Positions 1 through 6,767 of a stretch of DNA of 46,280 nt are shown here, piece by piece. Within the stretch, counting starts at the first letter, position 1. Each line of letters opens with the position of its first letter. The notes below the pieces were generated by a model. The model was not told the origin of the DNA. It worked only from the letters and a program-made list of their open reading frames with translations, and searched no databases. The position numbers and the translations under genes were made by a program. This DNA is from CAYGBM01 sp964348225 (GTDB lineage Bacteria > Patescibacteriota > Minisyncoccia > Minisyncoccales > CG1-02-41-26), in NCBI GenBank assembly GCA_964348225.1, contig CAYGBM010000031.1:1-46280 (forward strand). Reading direction: 5' to 3'.

Positions 1-448
1 CATACATTATAGAAACTAAAACTGTGTTTTCTTTAATTGCTCTCTCAACATCCTCAACCTTCACTATTCCCTCTTTACCAACTGGCAAATAGGTTATCTC
101 AACTCCTTGCTTCTCTAAAAGCTCACAAGGCTCAGTAATGGCGTGGTGCTCAATTTTGCTTGTTATAATATGAGGCTTTATGCCTTTTTTCTGAGCAGCC
201 CTGATTACCCCAAAAATTGCCAGGTTGTTGGCTTCAGTAGCGCTGCCTGTAAAAACAATTTCGGTTGAAGAGCAATTTAAAAAACCAGCCAGCCTTTCTC
301 TGGCTTTATCAACTGCTTCTCTGGCTTTTTGCCCAAAGGTATGGATTGAGGAAGGGTTGCCGTATTCTTCTTTAAAATACAACTCCATCTCTTCAGATAC
401 CTTTGGGTCAACGGGGGTTGTCGCTGCATAATCTAAGTAAATTTTCAT
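1..448 (-). CDS. Cysteine desulfurase (NifS/IscS-like), N-terminal part
   Basis: PLP-dependent class V aminotransferase that releases sulfur from cysteine for Fe-S cluster and tRNA thiolation pathways. About 149 residues are visible; the C-terminal part, including the PLP lysine and the active-site cysteine, lies beyond the left edge. Seen: LDYAATTPVDP at the start, a YGNPSSIH segment, GSATEANNLAI, and a KIEHHAI segment, which are typical of the family. The start at 448 is the only ATG before the conserved opening motif. There is no SD. An AT-flanked palindrome lies just upstream. NifS, IscS and SufS classes cannot be told apart from this part. Confidence 0.93.
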   Translation of the reverse strand, partial: MKIYLDYAATTPVDPKVSEEMELYFKEEYGNPSSIHTFGQKAREAVDKARERLAGFLNCSSTEIVFTGSATEANNLAIFGVIRAAQKKGIKPHIITSKIEHHAITEPCELLEKQGVEITYLPVGKEGIVKVEDVERAIKENTVLVSIMY

Positions 449-473
449 ATGTACGAAAAATTTACGCTAATAG

Positions 474-495
474 ATTTTAGACGATCGTCGAAAAT
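474..495. promoter_or_regulatory. Palindrome overlapping a possible cysteine desulfurase promoter
   Basis: GACGATCGTC (480-489) is a perfect 10-bp palindrome flanked by ATTTT and AAAAT, so the symmetry extends over about 22 bases. On the minus strand a -10-like TAAAAT (479-474) lies inside it, about 25 bases before the desulfurase ATG. It could be an operator. It could also help terminate the methyltransferase gene, which ends at 505. No run of T supports termination. Confidence 0.35.
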
Positions 496-504
496 ATATT
501 AGTT

Positions 505-1029
505 TTATTTTTGGTAAATAAAGATTCCGTTTTCGCCAACTAACTTAGGTTGCCAGGTTGGAAAAGTAAATGCAAAAGAAACAACTTTTGCCCCGGGCTT
601 TAATTCTTTCTGCAGCTTTCTTTCAAGATATTTCATAATATAAGTTATACCATAAACAAAAACAACATCAAAGGAAGAAAGGTCTTCTCGCCAAAAACTA
701 TTCCAGCTGCAAAAAGCTGAATTCTTAAGCCCAGCTCTTCTTATTTTAAACTTAGCCCGCAAAACTAAAAAAGGATTAATCTCAAAGCCATAGGCTTGAG
801 CTCCCCTCTTGGCTGCAGCAACCACTATCCTGCCATCCCCAGAACCCAAATCAACAATTTTTTGCCCGCGAGCCAAACCAACCAGCTCAATCGCCTTTTT
901 AACCTTTTTATTGCGCGTTGGCACAAAGGGTGCACCCCGAATCACAGGCAAAAGAATATGGAACAAAAAAACCAAAACAATTATACCTAAAAAAGCGACT
1001 GTTAATGGAATAATCAATCCAAAAAGCAT
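505..1029 (-). CDS. Membrane-anchored SAM-dependent methyltransferase
   Basis: Class I SAM methyltransferase of about 174 residues, substrate unknown. Residues 1-30 form a hydrophobic membrane segment, followed by the SAM-binding motif I VDLGSGDGRIV and an acidic motif II residue in GFEINPF. Similar short anchored methyltransferases (often labelled methyltransferase type 11/12) are common in CPR genomes. A TTG start at 1074 is possible, but a promoter (TTGAAA, 17 bases, TACAAT) occupies 1074-1046, so the ATG at 1029 is preferred. That leaves a leader of about 10 bases with no SD. Confidence 0.8.
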   Translation of the reverse strand: MLFGLIIPLTVAFLGIIVLVFLFHILLPVIRGAPFVPTRNKKVKKAIELVGLARGQKIVDLGSGDGRIVVAAAKRGAQAYGFEINPFLVLRAKFKIRRAGLKNSAFCSWNSFWREDLSSFDVVFVYGITYIMKYLERKLQKELKPGAKVVSFAFTFPTWQPKLVGENGIFIYQK

Positions 1030-1045
1030 AATCAAACTATTTTCT

Positions 1046-1074
1046 ATTGTACCCTCAAAAACCCTTAATTTCAA
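1046..1074 (-). promoter_or_regulatory. Sigma-70 promoter of the methyltransferase gene
   Basis: On the minus strand TTGAAA (1074-1069) and TACAAT (1051-1046) are separated by 17 bases. Predicted transcription start is near 1039, ten bases before the ATG at 1029. This decides against the longer TTG start at 1074. Confidence 0.6.
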
Positions 1075-1090
1075 ATATAAAAATAGATTA

Positions 1091-1115
1091 GGGACACTAC
1101 AAATATGAGTGTCCC
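1091..1115. repeat. REP-like hairpin GGGACACT/AGTGTCCC
   Basis: GGGACACT (1091-1098) pairs with AGTGTCCC (1108-1115) around a 9-base loop. It lies downstream of the secreted protein gene that ends at 1192, and on the minus strand it is followed by a T-rich stretch, so it can act as its terminator. From memory, hairpins with a GGGACACT stem often accompany REP-associated (Y1) transposases, which would make this an element footprint. No transposase is present here. Confidence 0.55.
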
Positions 1116-1143
1116 TCTACTATCTACAAACTAGGTTTTCATT

Positions 1144-1175
1144 GAAGTGATTTCAGCGGGGCCGAAAATCACTTC
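1144..1175 (-). terminator. Hairpin just after the secreted protein gene
   Basis: GAAGTGATTT (1144-1153) pairs with AAATCACTTC (1166-1175), a 10-bp stem with a GC-rich loop, starting 17 bases past the stop codon at 1192. No clear U-tract follows on the minus strand. It probably works together with the 1091-1115 hairpin. Confidence 0.5.
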
Positions 1176-1191
1176 TATCTACCGTGCTATG

Positions 1192-1656
1192 CTACTTACA
1201 GGAAACCTTGACATTGGTTACAGCGGCAGTCATCTCACCGTTGGCATTCACAGTGACATGCACTGTTTCCCTAACCCTGTAGTTCGGGGCTCGAGCTTGA
1301 CCGATCATGAGGTATCTATTTATAAAAGTGTATGTCGTGCCCTTCTTACCGTTGAAGGTGTCTTGGGTCACGCCGTTACCATTATACCTAGCGCCAACAT
1401 TCGGCCCAGCAATGACCTGCCCCTGTAAATTCTGTGGCTGAAACTTAACCTTACCATGGATTCCGCCAGCCCCATCCTCGTTGTATGACATCACTACATG
1501 CATACGCCCAGTGAGATATACCAAGTCACCAGAACACGGAATGTATGCTATCCATCCGATATCATATTTCAGATTTGTGACCTCAGGCGAAGCCACGTGA
1601 GTAAGCACCAATGCAAATAATACCGCTATCACTCCTACTGCAACTCTGTTTTTCAT
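1192..1656 (-). CDS. Small secreted protein of unknown function
   Basis: 154 residues with a signal peptide (MKNRVAVGVIAVLFALVLTH) and then a predicted all-beta domain. Two cysteines (IPCSGD near residue 40 and SCK at the end) could form a disulfide. The segments GRMHVVMSY, GGIHGKV, FQPQNLQG, YNGNGVTQDTFN and HVTVNANGEMTA resemble, from memory, an unnamed family of small secreted proteins common in soil bacteria; no function is known. The gene has a strong SD (GAGGAGAAG, 1660-1670), a near-consensus promoter and two downstream hairpins. Base composition looks more GC-rich than its neighbours, which suggests transfer. Confidence 0.75.
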   Translation of the reverse strand: MKNRVAVGVIAVLFALVLTHVASPEVTNLKYDIGWIAYIPCSGDLVYLTGRMHVVMSYNEDGAGGIHGKVKFQPQNLQGQVIAGPNVGARYNGNGVTQDTFNGKKGTTYTFINRYLMIGQARAPNYRVRETVHVTVNANGEMTAAVTNVKVSCK

Positions 1657-1705
1657 TTTCTTCTCCTCTCAAATCAGAAAACTCAGCTTGTAGATAGAAT
1701 TCCAC

Positions 1706-1734
1706 ATAATAATTCATTTTTCCTTTTTTGTCAA
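1706..1734 (-). promoter_or_regulatory. Consensus sigma-70 promoter of the secreted protein gene
   Basis: TTGACA (1734-1729), 17 bases, TATTAT (1711-1706) on the minus strand. It drives the gene starting at 1656 through a leader of about 43 bases that contains a strong SD. It is back to back with the promoter at 1763-1791. Confidence 0.8.
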
Positions 1735-1747
1735 GTGGTTTTTGTAG

Positions 1748-1756
1748 TGTGGATAA
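1748..1756 (+). promoter_or_regulatory. DnaA-box sequence TGTGGATAA upstream of a promoter
   Basis: A perfect 9-mer DnaA box, ending 6 bases before the -35 box of the 1763-1791 promoter and 29 bases before its -10. The same sequence in the same orientation precedes two other promoters in the window (31781-31789 and 36429-36437). Confidence 0.5.
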
Positions 1757-1762
1757 AAAGCC

Positions 1763-1791
1763 TTGACGAGCTCTTTTGTTCTTGCTATAAG
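1763..1791 (+). promoter_or_regulatory. Sigma-70 promoter of the 1865 gene
   Basis: TTGACG (1763-1768), 17 bases, TATAAG (1786-1791). Predicted start near 1798, giving a leader of about 67 bases with SD AAAGGAGA before the ATG at 1865. Confidence 0.7.
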
Positions 1792-1864
1792 AAAAGCGCT
1801 ACATTGACAACAAGCCAATAAATAAAAGTCTTGGAGCTGACGATCCTGAAAGGAGAAGATATTT

Positions 1865-2176
1865 ATGGCAATAAATTTTGTGACCACCTTTAAGCCAAAA
1901 AAAGGTGAAGCTCCTTTACTAACCACAGAATCGCCGAAGCAGGACTGCCGTAAATTCGGAAGCAAATTTGGTGAAACTATGTCAAGTTTCCATTCGGGCG
2001 TAGAATGTATGGGACTTCTAATGAGCAATGGCTCCATCATATTCCTCTGGAAAGCGCCAAGCAAAGAGGTGGTTAAAGATATCATAGAAAAAAGCCTCGG
2101 TGAAGAATCTCCATATGAGATAGAAACCGAGGCAGTTGTAAATCAAATACCCTCAGGATATTTTCACACATTCTAA
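1865..2176 (+). CDS. Small hypothetical protein
   Basis: 103 residues, no recognised domain, no signal peptide or membrane segment, two cysteines (residues 28 and 48). The case for a real gene is its signals: a promoter at 1763-1791, an SD (AAAGGAG) seven bases before the ATG, and a strong hairpin terminator 20 bases after the stop. It is transcribed away from its neighbour at 1656 and against the surrounding minus-strand genes. Function unknown. Confidence 0.7.
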   Translation: MAINFVTTFKPKKGEAPLLTTESPKQDCRKFGSKFGETMSSFHSGVECMGLLMSNGSIIFLWKAPSKEVVKDIIEKSLGEESPYEIETEAVVNQIPSGYFHTF

Positions 2177-2196
2177 CCCGAGGGGTTGCTCATCGC

Positions 2197-2224
2197 ACAA
2201 GAGAGCCTGTAAAAGCTCTCTTGT
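2197..2224 (+). terminator. Terminator of the 1865 gene
   Basis: A perfect 10-bp stem (2197-2206 with 2215-2224, core CAAGAGAGC/GCTCTCTTG) with an 8-base loop, followed by a T-rich stretch. Confidence 0.8.
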
Positions 2225-2261
2225 TGTATTTTATATTCGCAAAAAGACTGAAAATAAAAAA

Positions 2262-3560
2262 CTAAAACCCGAGCACCTTCTTGGGGTTTTCAAAATAGAG
2301 TTTTCTTAAAACTTCTTTGCTTAAAGTAAATCCTTGATGTTCAATATCTTTTTCACCAAAGGGGCAGGTGTATTCTTTGCTTTGGTGCAGGTCAATATCG
2401 CAGCGAACCCTATCATAGAGCCAATCTGATGTTTTGTAGCTGGCTTGGTTCAAGATAATGTCTGAACCAAATAATATTCTGTCTTGGTACTTTAAGACAA
2501 AGTCTTTTATTTTAGTTATATCCTGCCTGAGATAGCTGTGGTATCTTTTAATGCCACCACCCATTGAAAGGTCTATATAAAGATTTGGGTGTTTATCTAA
2601 AAGCCTGCTGCATTTATCGAGATTAATGCCTTTGTAAATTACTGAGCAATAATGGGCGTGGATAAAAATAACATCAGGGAAATCTGAGTAAATCTGTTCA
2701 AGTTGGTCTATAAACTCTGGAAAGCTCATAATGCTGGCATGAAGTAAAACCGGCACATTGTATTCATCAACCACCTGATAAACCTTGTACATATTTTCTG
2801 AATTTAAGGGTTCGTCATAAAAATTGGGGTGGCCGCCCAAAAGCTTTAATCCCTTGCCGCCATATTCTAAACATTCTTGAAGGATATCAGCTGCTTCGGG
2901 GTCTTGTTCATCAACAGTGCAAAAAGGAATAATCTTATCAGGATAAAGTTCAGCAATATATTTTACTAGAAATTTCTGATGGGTTTTGTAGCCCCGGTTA
3001 TCAGGGCCCATGCCTGTTGGCACGAAAATGCTTTTGGTAATGCCCAAACTTCCTGCTGCTTTTAAAAATTTTTCCATATCGCCACCAGCTCTATAATGCT
3101 CGTGCATATCAATTTTTCCATAAAGCCCATCAAGCAGAATTTTATCTTTAAGTTCAAGGAATTTATTTGAGATTTGCTCAGCCTCCCCTGTGGTTATCCT
3201 CCGACTAGCCTGATAAGAAGAAGGAACAATATTTAATATCTTGCTGAAAGCAAGGTAGGGATTATCAACTTCTTCAAAAAACTCCTCTTTTTGCAAAACA
3301 ATCTCATTTTCTTCAAACAGCTTTTTCAAATAATCACCCAAGGTCAAAGAATGAAGGGGCTGTGCAGCATTAATGATTTCTTGCAGCTGTTCCAAAAGCG
3401 AATGAAAAGCCAAAGAAAGCTCGATGACCTTGTCCGTCATCTCATCAATTGAGTTCTCTTGAGGACTCTCCTGCCCAAAAGCTAAACCTGTGGGAGAAAA
3501 CGAACATAGAAATAAAACAGAAATTAAAAAAATAATTGTTAATATTATTTTCTTTTTCAT
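2262..3560 (-). CDS. Secreted metal-dependent amidohydrolase (Amidohydro_2 type)
   Basis: 432 residues with an N-terminal signal peptide (about residues 1-28), a helical linker of about 110 residues, then a TIM-barrel hydrolase domain. Likely metal ligands are the HEH motif (MHEHYRAGG), LLHAS, FIHAHY and the late aspartate in LFGSDI, the pattern of PF04909 family hydrolases and decarboxylases. The substrate cannot be read from sequence. Most relatives are cytosolic, so export is unusual. It lies 9 bases downstream of the anchored nitroreductase gene, so the two are cotranscribed and both act outside the membrane. Confidence 0.82.
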   Translation of the reverse strand: MKKKIILTIIFLISVLFLCSFSPTGLAFGQESPQENSIDEMTDKVIELSLAFHSLLEQLQEIINAAQPLHSLTLGDYLKKLFEENEIVLQKEEFFEEVDNPYLAFSKILNIVPSSYQASRRITTGEAEQISNKFLELKDKILLDGLYGKIDMHEHYRAGGDMEKFLKAAGSLGITKSIFVPTGMGPDNRGYKTHQKFLVKYIAELYPDKIIPFCTVDEQDPEAADILQECLEYGGKGLKLLGGHPNFYDEPLNSENMYKVYQVVDEYNVPVLLHASIMSFPEFIDQLEQIYSDFPDVIFIHAHYCSVIYKGINLDKCSRLLDKHPNLYIDLSMGGGIKRYHSYLRQDITKIKDFVLKYQDRILFGSDIILNQASYKTSDWLYDRVRCDIDLHQSKEYTCPFGEKDIEHQGFTLSKEVLRKLYFENPKKVLGF

Positions 3561-3569
3561 AAATTTTTT

Positions 3570-4385
3570 TTAATTTTGAACCCTGCCTACTGGCATTACG
3601 TACAAAGGAATTTCATCTGCTGATAATTTCAATAATTCTTTAACTTCTTCGTCATAAAAAGCTCCAACAGTAACTGTGCCCAAACCCAAGCTATGCACCT
3701 GCAAGCAAACATTTTGAGCTGCGTGCCCTGCTTCCATAAAAACATATTGAACTCCCCTTTCTTCATATTTACCGGTTGTTCTTGCAAAAACGCCTGTGAG
3801 AACTACAGCAACCGGAGCCTGGCTTATAAAAGTTTGCCCTAAAGCTGCCTGGGCAAGCTCTTTGCTGACATCGCCCTCAAAAAGTTTCTTTAGCTTGTGT
3901 CCCTCTGGCAAATAATGATAAACTCCTGGCTTTATATTCTCTACATCTTTGACTACCAAATAAACTTCTAAAGGATAAAGCGCGCCAGCTGAAGGAGCAG
4001 TTCTGCCGCCTTTTTCAGGGGCAGTAATACCTTGAGCTGCCCATAAAATCTGCGAAATCTCTTGGGCTGTTAATGCCTCATCTTTGTATTCTCTAACGCT
4101 TCTTCGCAATAAAAATGCTTGCTCTACTGAAATGCTGCTCTCTGAATTTGGCTGGGGAAGAATTATAGAGCCATCTTCAGCTAAAGAAAATTCACCTTGC
4201 TTATCAGGCTTTTTATCTTTGTCTATATGTTCAGTTTGATTCATATCTTCTGATTGTTCTTTTGATGTTGGGCTTGGCGAGCCGCTTAAAGGCTTTTCAC
4301 CATAAAAAGAGAAAAAGATTGAAGCTGCTGCTATACCTAAAACAAACCCGCCCAAAAATATAATTATTAAAACTGACCTTTTCAT
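3570..4385 (-). CDS. Membrane-anchored SagB/ThcOx-type nitroreductase
   Basis: 271 residues. One N-terminal membrane anchor (MKRSVLIIIFLGGFVLGIAA), a charged linker of about 60 residues, then an FMN-dependent nitroreductase fold of the SagB type: RRSVREYKDEALT, QILWAAQGI, APSAGALYPLEVY, and a late VQYVFMEAGHAAQN segment. SagB enzymes oxidise azolines made by YcaO proteins, but no ycaO-like gene or precursor peptide is nearby, so the substrate is open. The first gene of a two-gene operon with the secreted amidohydrolase. No SD; a possible TATTAT -10 box gives a very short leader. Confidence 0.82.
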   Translation of the reverse strand: MKRSVLIIIFLGGFVLGIAAASIFFSFYGEKPLSGSPSPTSKEQSEDMNQTEHIDKDKKPDKQGEFSLAEDGSIILPQPNSESSISVEQAFLLRRSVREYKDEALTAQEISQILWAAQGITAPEKGGRTAPSAGALYPLEVYLVVKDVENIKPGVYHYLPEGHKLKKLFEGDVSKELAQAALGQTFISQAPVAVVLTGVFARTTGKYEERGVQYVFMEAGHAAQNVCLQVHSLGLGTVTVGAFYDEEVKELLKLSADEIPLYVMPVGRVQN

Positions 4386-4492
4386 ATATTGTTATTGTTT
4401 ATTCTATAATATCAAAAAACTCCCCTTTTGACGAGAGAAATTGAAAAATCAGAAAACTTAAAATAGTGGTGAATAACTATGGTTAGTTCTTA

Positions 4493-4519
4493 GAGCCAAA
4501 AGAGGCTCACTTTTTTATT
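4493..4519 (+). terminator. Weak intrinsic-terminator-like hairpin in an intergenic region
   Basis: GAGCC (4493-4497) pairs with GGCTC (4504-4508) and is followed by TTTTTT. No plus-strand gene precedes it, so it may only insulate the promoter at 4530-4557 from readthrough or end an unseen short RNA. Confidence 0.35.
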
Positions 4520-4529
4520 ACCAAAGGTA

Positions 4530-4557
4530 TTGACACAAATTCAAAAATCAGTAAAAT
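4530..4557 (+). promoter_or_regulatory. Sigma-70 promoter of the 4632 gene
   Basis: TTGACA (4530-4535), 16 bases, TAAAAT (4552-4557). Predicted start near 4564, with a leader of about 68 bases. Confidence 0.75.
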
Positions 4558-4631
4558 AGTTAAATTAATTTCTCACAACCTTTCCATATCCATTCACTCG
4601 TTAACAACCAGGCAACCGAAAGGACAAAAAC

Positions 4632-4874
4632 ATGGCGAAAGGAGAAGAATCTTTACTTAGTGTTCTTGAAAGGTACGCTCGCAGTAAGAAACGAGCACAA
4701 GAAACTGAGAGAGCACTGAACAGGCAAAAACTAGGAAAAGAGGTAATAATTAGGATCAAGAACCAAGACGCCGAACATGCGATAAACGAAATCAATGCTT
4801 TTAGCGAATTTGCTGCCGAGGCAACAGGCAATGGTTGCGGCTATCAAATCGTAAGTATCGTACGCACGGCGTAG
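4632..4874 (+). CDS. Small charged hypothetical protein
   Basis: 80 residues, rich in K, R and E in the first 45 residues (probably a long helix), with a mixed C-terminal part ending YQIVSIVRTA. No recognised family. It is supported as a gene by its promoter, an SD (AAAGGA) about 7 bases before the ATG, and a strong terminator 31 bases past the stop. It is a single plus-strand unit placed between two minus-strand operons. Confidence 0.68.
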   Translation: MAKGEESLLSVLERYARSKKRAQETERALNRQKLGKEVIIRIKNQDAEHAINEINAFSEFAAEATGNGCGYQIVSIVRTA

Positions 4875-4904
4875 GGTTTTTCTGTGGCATCCAACATAGC
4901 ATAA

Positions 4905-4937
4905 CAGGCTGAAGACTCGTTCTTCAGCCTGTCGTTT
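4905..4937 (+). terminator. Terminator of the 4632 gene
   Basis: CAGGCTGAAGA (4905-4915) pairs perfectly with TCTTCAGCCTG (4921-4931), 11 bp, followed by TCGTTTTTT. It reaches almost to the stop codon of the convergent MazG-like gene at 4939. Confidence 0.9.
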
Positions 4938-4938
4938 T

Positions 4939-5247
4939 TTATTCAGCCTCTTTTGTACGGATATTGACTCCGTTTATTTTTTTATATTCTCTTTTTTTGT
5001 TTTTTTCAATTTTTGCCAAAAGCTCTTTTTCCAAATCAATGTCCAGCATTTCTGCCAAACCCAAAATAAAAATAACAACATCTGCTAATTCTTGCCCAAC
5101 CTCAGGCTCTTTATTCTTATAGGCTGCAAAAGCCTCAGCAAGCTCTTTGTAAACAAAGCAAAACTCAAGATTAATGTCTGTTGTGTTAAAACCTTTCTTC
5201 TTTTTATTCTCCCAAGCCTCTTTTTGAATTTTGTTCAAACCAATCAT
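4939..5247 (-). CDS. MazG-like nucleotide pyrophosphohydrolase
   Basis: 102 residues of the all-alpha NTP-PPase (MazG-like) fold: an EL..AF helix (YKELAEAFAAYKNKEPE) followed by QELADVVIFILGLAEML, which supplies the Mg-binding glutamate and aspartate. Such enzymes hydrolyse non-canonical or excess NTPs. Last gene of the operon that starts at 8389; a second MazG-like protein is the first. No SD. Confidence 0.8.
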   Translation of the reverse strand: MIGLNKIQKEAWENKKKKGFNTTDINLEFCFVYKELAEAFAAYKNKEPEVGQELADVVIFILGLAEMLDIDLEKELLAKIEKNKKREYKKINGVNIRTKEAE

Positions 5248-5286
5248 AATTTTATGAAAAAGCTGAATATGTTTAATTATCTTATC

Positions 5287-5940
5287 CTAGCAAGAAATTA
5301 CTTTTTTGCCTAAATCCCAGCTGGTGCCTCTGCCTTCCAAAACAATCATGGCGTGGAAATCACGATATAATTTAATGTCTTTGGGCAAGCTTTGCTGAAA
5401 TAGTTCTTGGAGTGCATTATAAGCAAAATTATCACTGATAGCGTGTTTTTTAACAAAGCGGCGGGTGTATTCGTCAATCATAAAAATTAATTTGTCGCCA
5501 GCATAAAGGAGTATTGAGTCAGCTGTTTCAGGACCAATTCCTGATAGACCAAGAAGCTGCTTTCGGCATCTACTCAAATCCTGTTTAAAAAATTTTTCCA
5601 AATTGCCGTGTTTTTTAATAATATACTCACAAAAAGAAAAAATCCTTTTTGCTTTTTGTTTATAAAATCCAGAAGGCTTTATCAACTTTTCCAATTTTTC
5701 TATATCTTTTCTGCCTATTTGATAAACTCCGCTAATAGATAAAACTCCTGCTTTCTTGAGATTCGCCAAAGCCAATTCAACGTTTCGCCAATTGGTTCTT
5801 TGCGTCAAAATCGCCCCCAAGACAATTTTCACCCTATCCTGAATACTCTTTTTTTCTTTACACCACTCTTTCCAAAAATCCTTTGGCTCACCGTATTTTT
5901 TCAAAAGTCCGAGGTATATTTGATAAATTTTCTTTGACAT
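5287..5940 (-). CDS. Endonuclease III-like HhH-GPD DNA glycosylase without the iron-sulfur cluster
   Basis: 217 residues. The helix-hairpin-helix LLGLSGIGPETADSILLYA and the aspartate in FMIDEYTRRF match the HhH-GPD superfamily of base-excision repair glycosylases. The lysine of endonuclease III (in GxGxKTA) is replaced by glutamate here (GIGPETA), as in monofunctional glycosylases. The C-terminal four-cysteine [4Fe-4S] motif is missing: the protein ends DLGKKVISC, with a single cysteine. These traits recall Helicobacter MagIII-type 3-methyladenine glycosylases. Part of the operon with exonuclease VII. Confidence 0.82.
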   Translation of the reverse strand: MSKKIYQIYLGLLKKYGEPKDFWKEWCKEKKSIQDRVKIVLGAILTQRTNWRNVELALANLKKAGVLSISGVYQIGRKDIEKLEKLIKPSGFYKQKAKRIFSFCEYIIKKHGNLEKFFKQDLSRCRKQLLGLSGIGPETADSILLYAGDKLIFMIDEYTRRFVKKHAISDNFAYNALQELFQQSLPKDIKLYRDFHAMIVLEGRGTSWDLGKKVISC

Positions 5941-5967
5941 AAAAACAGTGGAACACTATATAAAGAA

Positions 5968-6414
5968 TCATTTATACAAAGAGAACTTTGCAGTAAACTC
6001 TTTTAATTCTTCTGTGCTACCAAACAAGCAGATTCCGTAATATTCTAAATCGCTTTCTGCGGTTCTGCTGGTTCTTGCTCGCTGTTCAGCCGAAGTTCCC
6101 ACTGTCATTGTACTGGTAAAATCTGTAAACAGAATGCCTTTTTCTATTGCTTGCTGACGGATAGTCCTGATTTTATTAGAATTATCTGCTCTCAGCACAA
6201 TAAAAGGAAAATGCGAAATATTAGGGTGCCTGTTTCCGTCTTTGTCTTGATACTGCAAAAAACACATTTCTTCAATGCCTTTCTCTTCAGCCAAAAGAGC
6301 GCTAAGCCCAGCTGTCATATGCCCCAAAGCATTCATCAATTTGCCTATCTCAATTTTTTTATTGAGAACCGCCACAAACCTTTTTGAATTTTCATCGGGT
6401 AATGTTTCTGCCAT
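5968..6414 (-). CDS. DUF2000 family protein
   Basis: 148 residues resembling DUF2000 (PF09391), small alpha/beta proteins structurally related to peptidyl-tRNA hydrolase II. Seen: RFVAVLNKKIEIGKLMNALGH near the start and, late in the protein, a segment where an IRTIRQQAIEKGILFTDFT helix and strand precede MTVGTSAEQ. Activity is unknown. Between xseB and the glycosylase gene in the same operon. Confidence 0.72.
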   Translation of the reverse strand: MAETLPDENSKRFVAVLNKKIEIGKLMNALGHMTAGLSALLAEEKGIEEMCFLQYQDKDGNRHPNISHFPFIVLRADNSNKIRTIRQQAIEKGILFTDFTSTMTVGTSAEQRARTSRTAESDLEYYGICLFGSTEELKEFTAKFSLYK

Positions 6415-6446
6415 AAATGCTTTTGTTGTTGTATCTACTCCATCCC

Positions 6447-6677
6447 TTATCCCTCATCGCTGATTTCTTCCTCAATGTCTCTTTTTATTTCTTTGAATTC
6501 GTTTTCTATTTCTCTTAAGCGACTCTTGCAGGCTTTAATCAAAGTGGCTGCTTCTTTGACTTTTTGAATGCCTTCTTCAAGGTCTAATTCAGCTTGCTCG
6601 TCAAACCAGTTTGATATTTCAGCCAGCTTTTTTAGGCTTTTTTTTAAGACCTCTCTGTTTAGTTTTGATTCTGGCAT
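6447..6677 (-). CDS. xseB: Exodeoxyribonuclease VII small subunit
   Basis: 76 residues, two long helices: LKKSLKKLAEISNWFDEQ followed by LDLEEGIQKVKEAATLIKAC, the family pattern in which the short helix pair precedes the acidic LEEG turn. The subunit wraps the XseA coiled-coil arms. It follows xseA in the same operon, separated by 76 bases that contain a three-way-junction structure. Confidence 0.88.
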   Translation of the reverse strand: MPESKLNREVLKKSLKKLAEISNWFDEQAELDLEEGIQKVKEAATLIKACKSRLREIENEFKEIKRDIEEEISDEG

Positions 6678-6700
6678 AATTTCATCTACTTTTTTTGTTT

Positions 6701-6767
6701 ACCCTGTTAAATACTGCCTTGCAGTAATCCAGCATTTTAATTGAAATGCTGGATTATTTAACAGGGT
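6701..6767. repeat. Perfect three-way-junction inverted repeat between xseA and xseB
   Basis: Outer arms ACCCTGTTAAAT (6701-6712) and ATTTAACAGGGT (6756-6767) pair over 12 bp. Between them, with no unpaired base at the junction, are two hairpins: ACTGC/GCAGT (6713-6717 with 6721-6725) and AATCCAGCATTT/AAATGCTGGATT (6726-6737 with 6744-6755). The last codons and stop of xseA (HPVK*) lie in the right outer arm. It is a mobile-repeat footprint or an RNA structure in the xseA-xseB message. Confidence 0.85.

Noticed and set aside
919..934. TGGCAC-like and TGC spaced as a sigma-54 promoter
   Set aside because: It lies inside the methyltransferase coding sequence with no gene in that direction; a chance match is likely.
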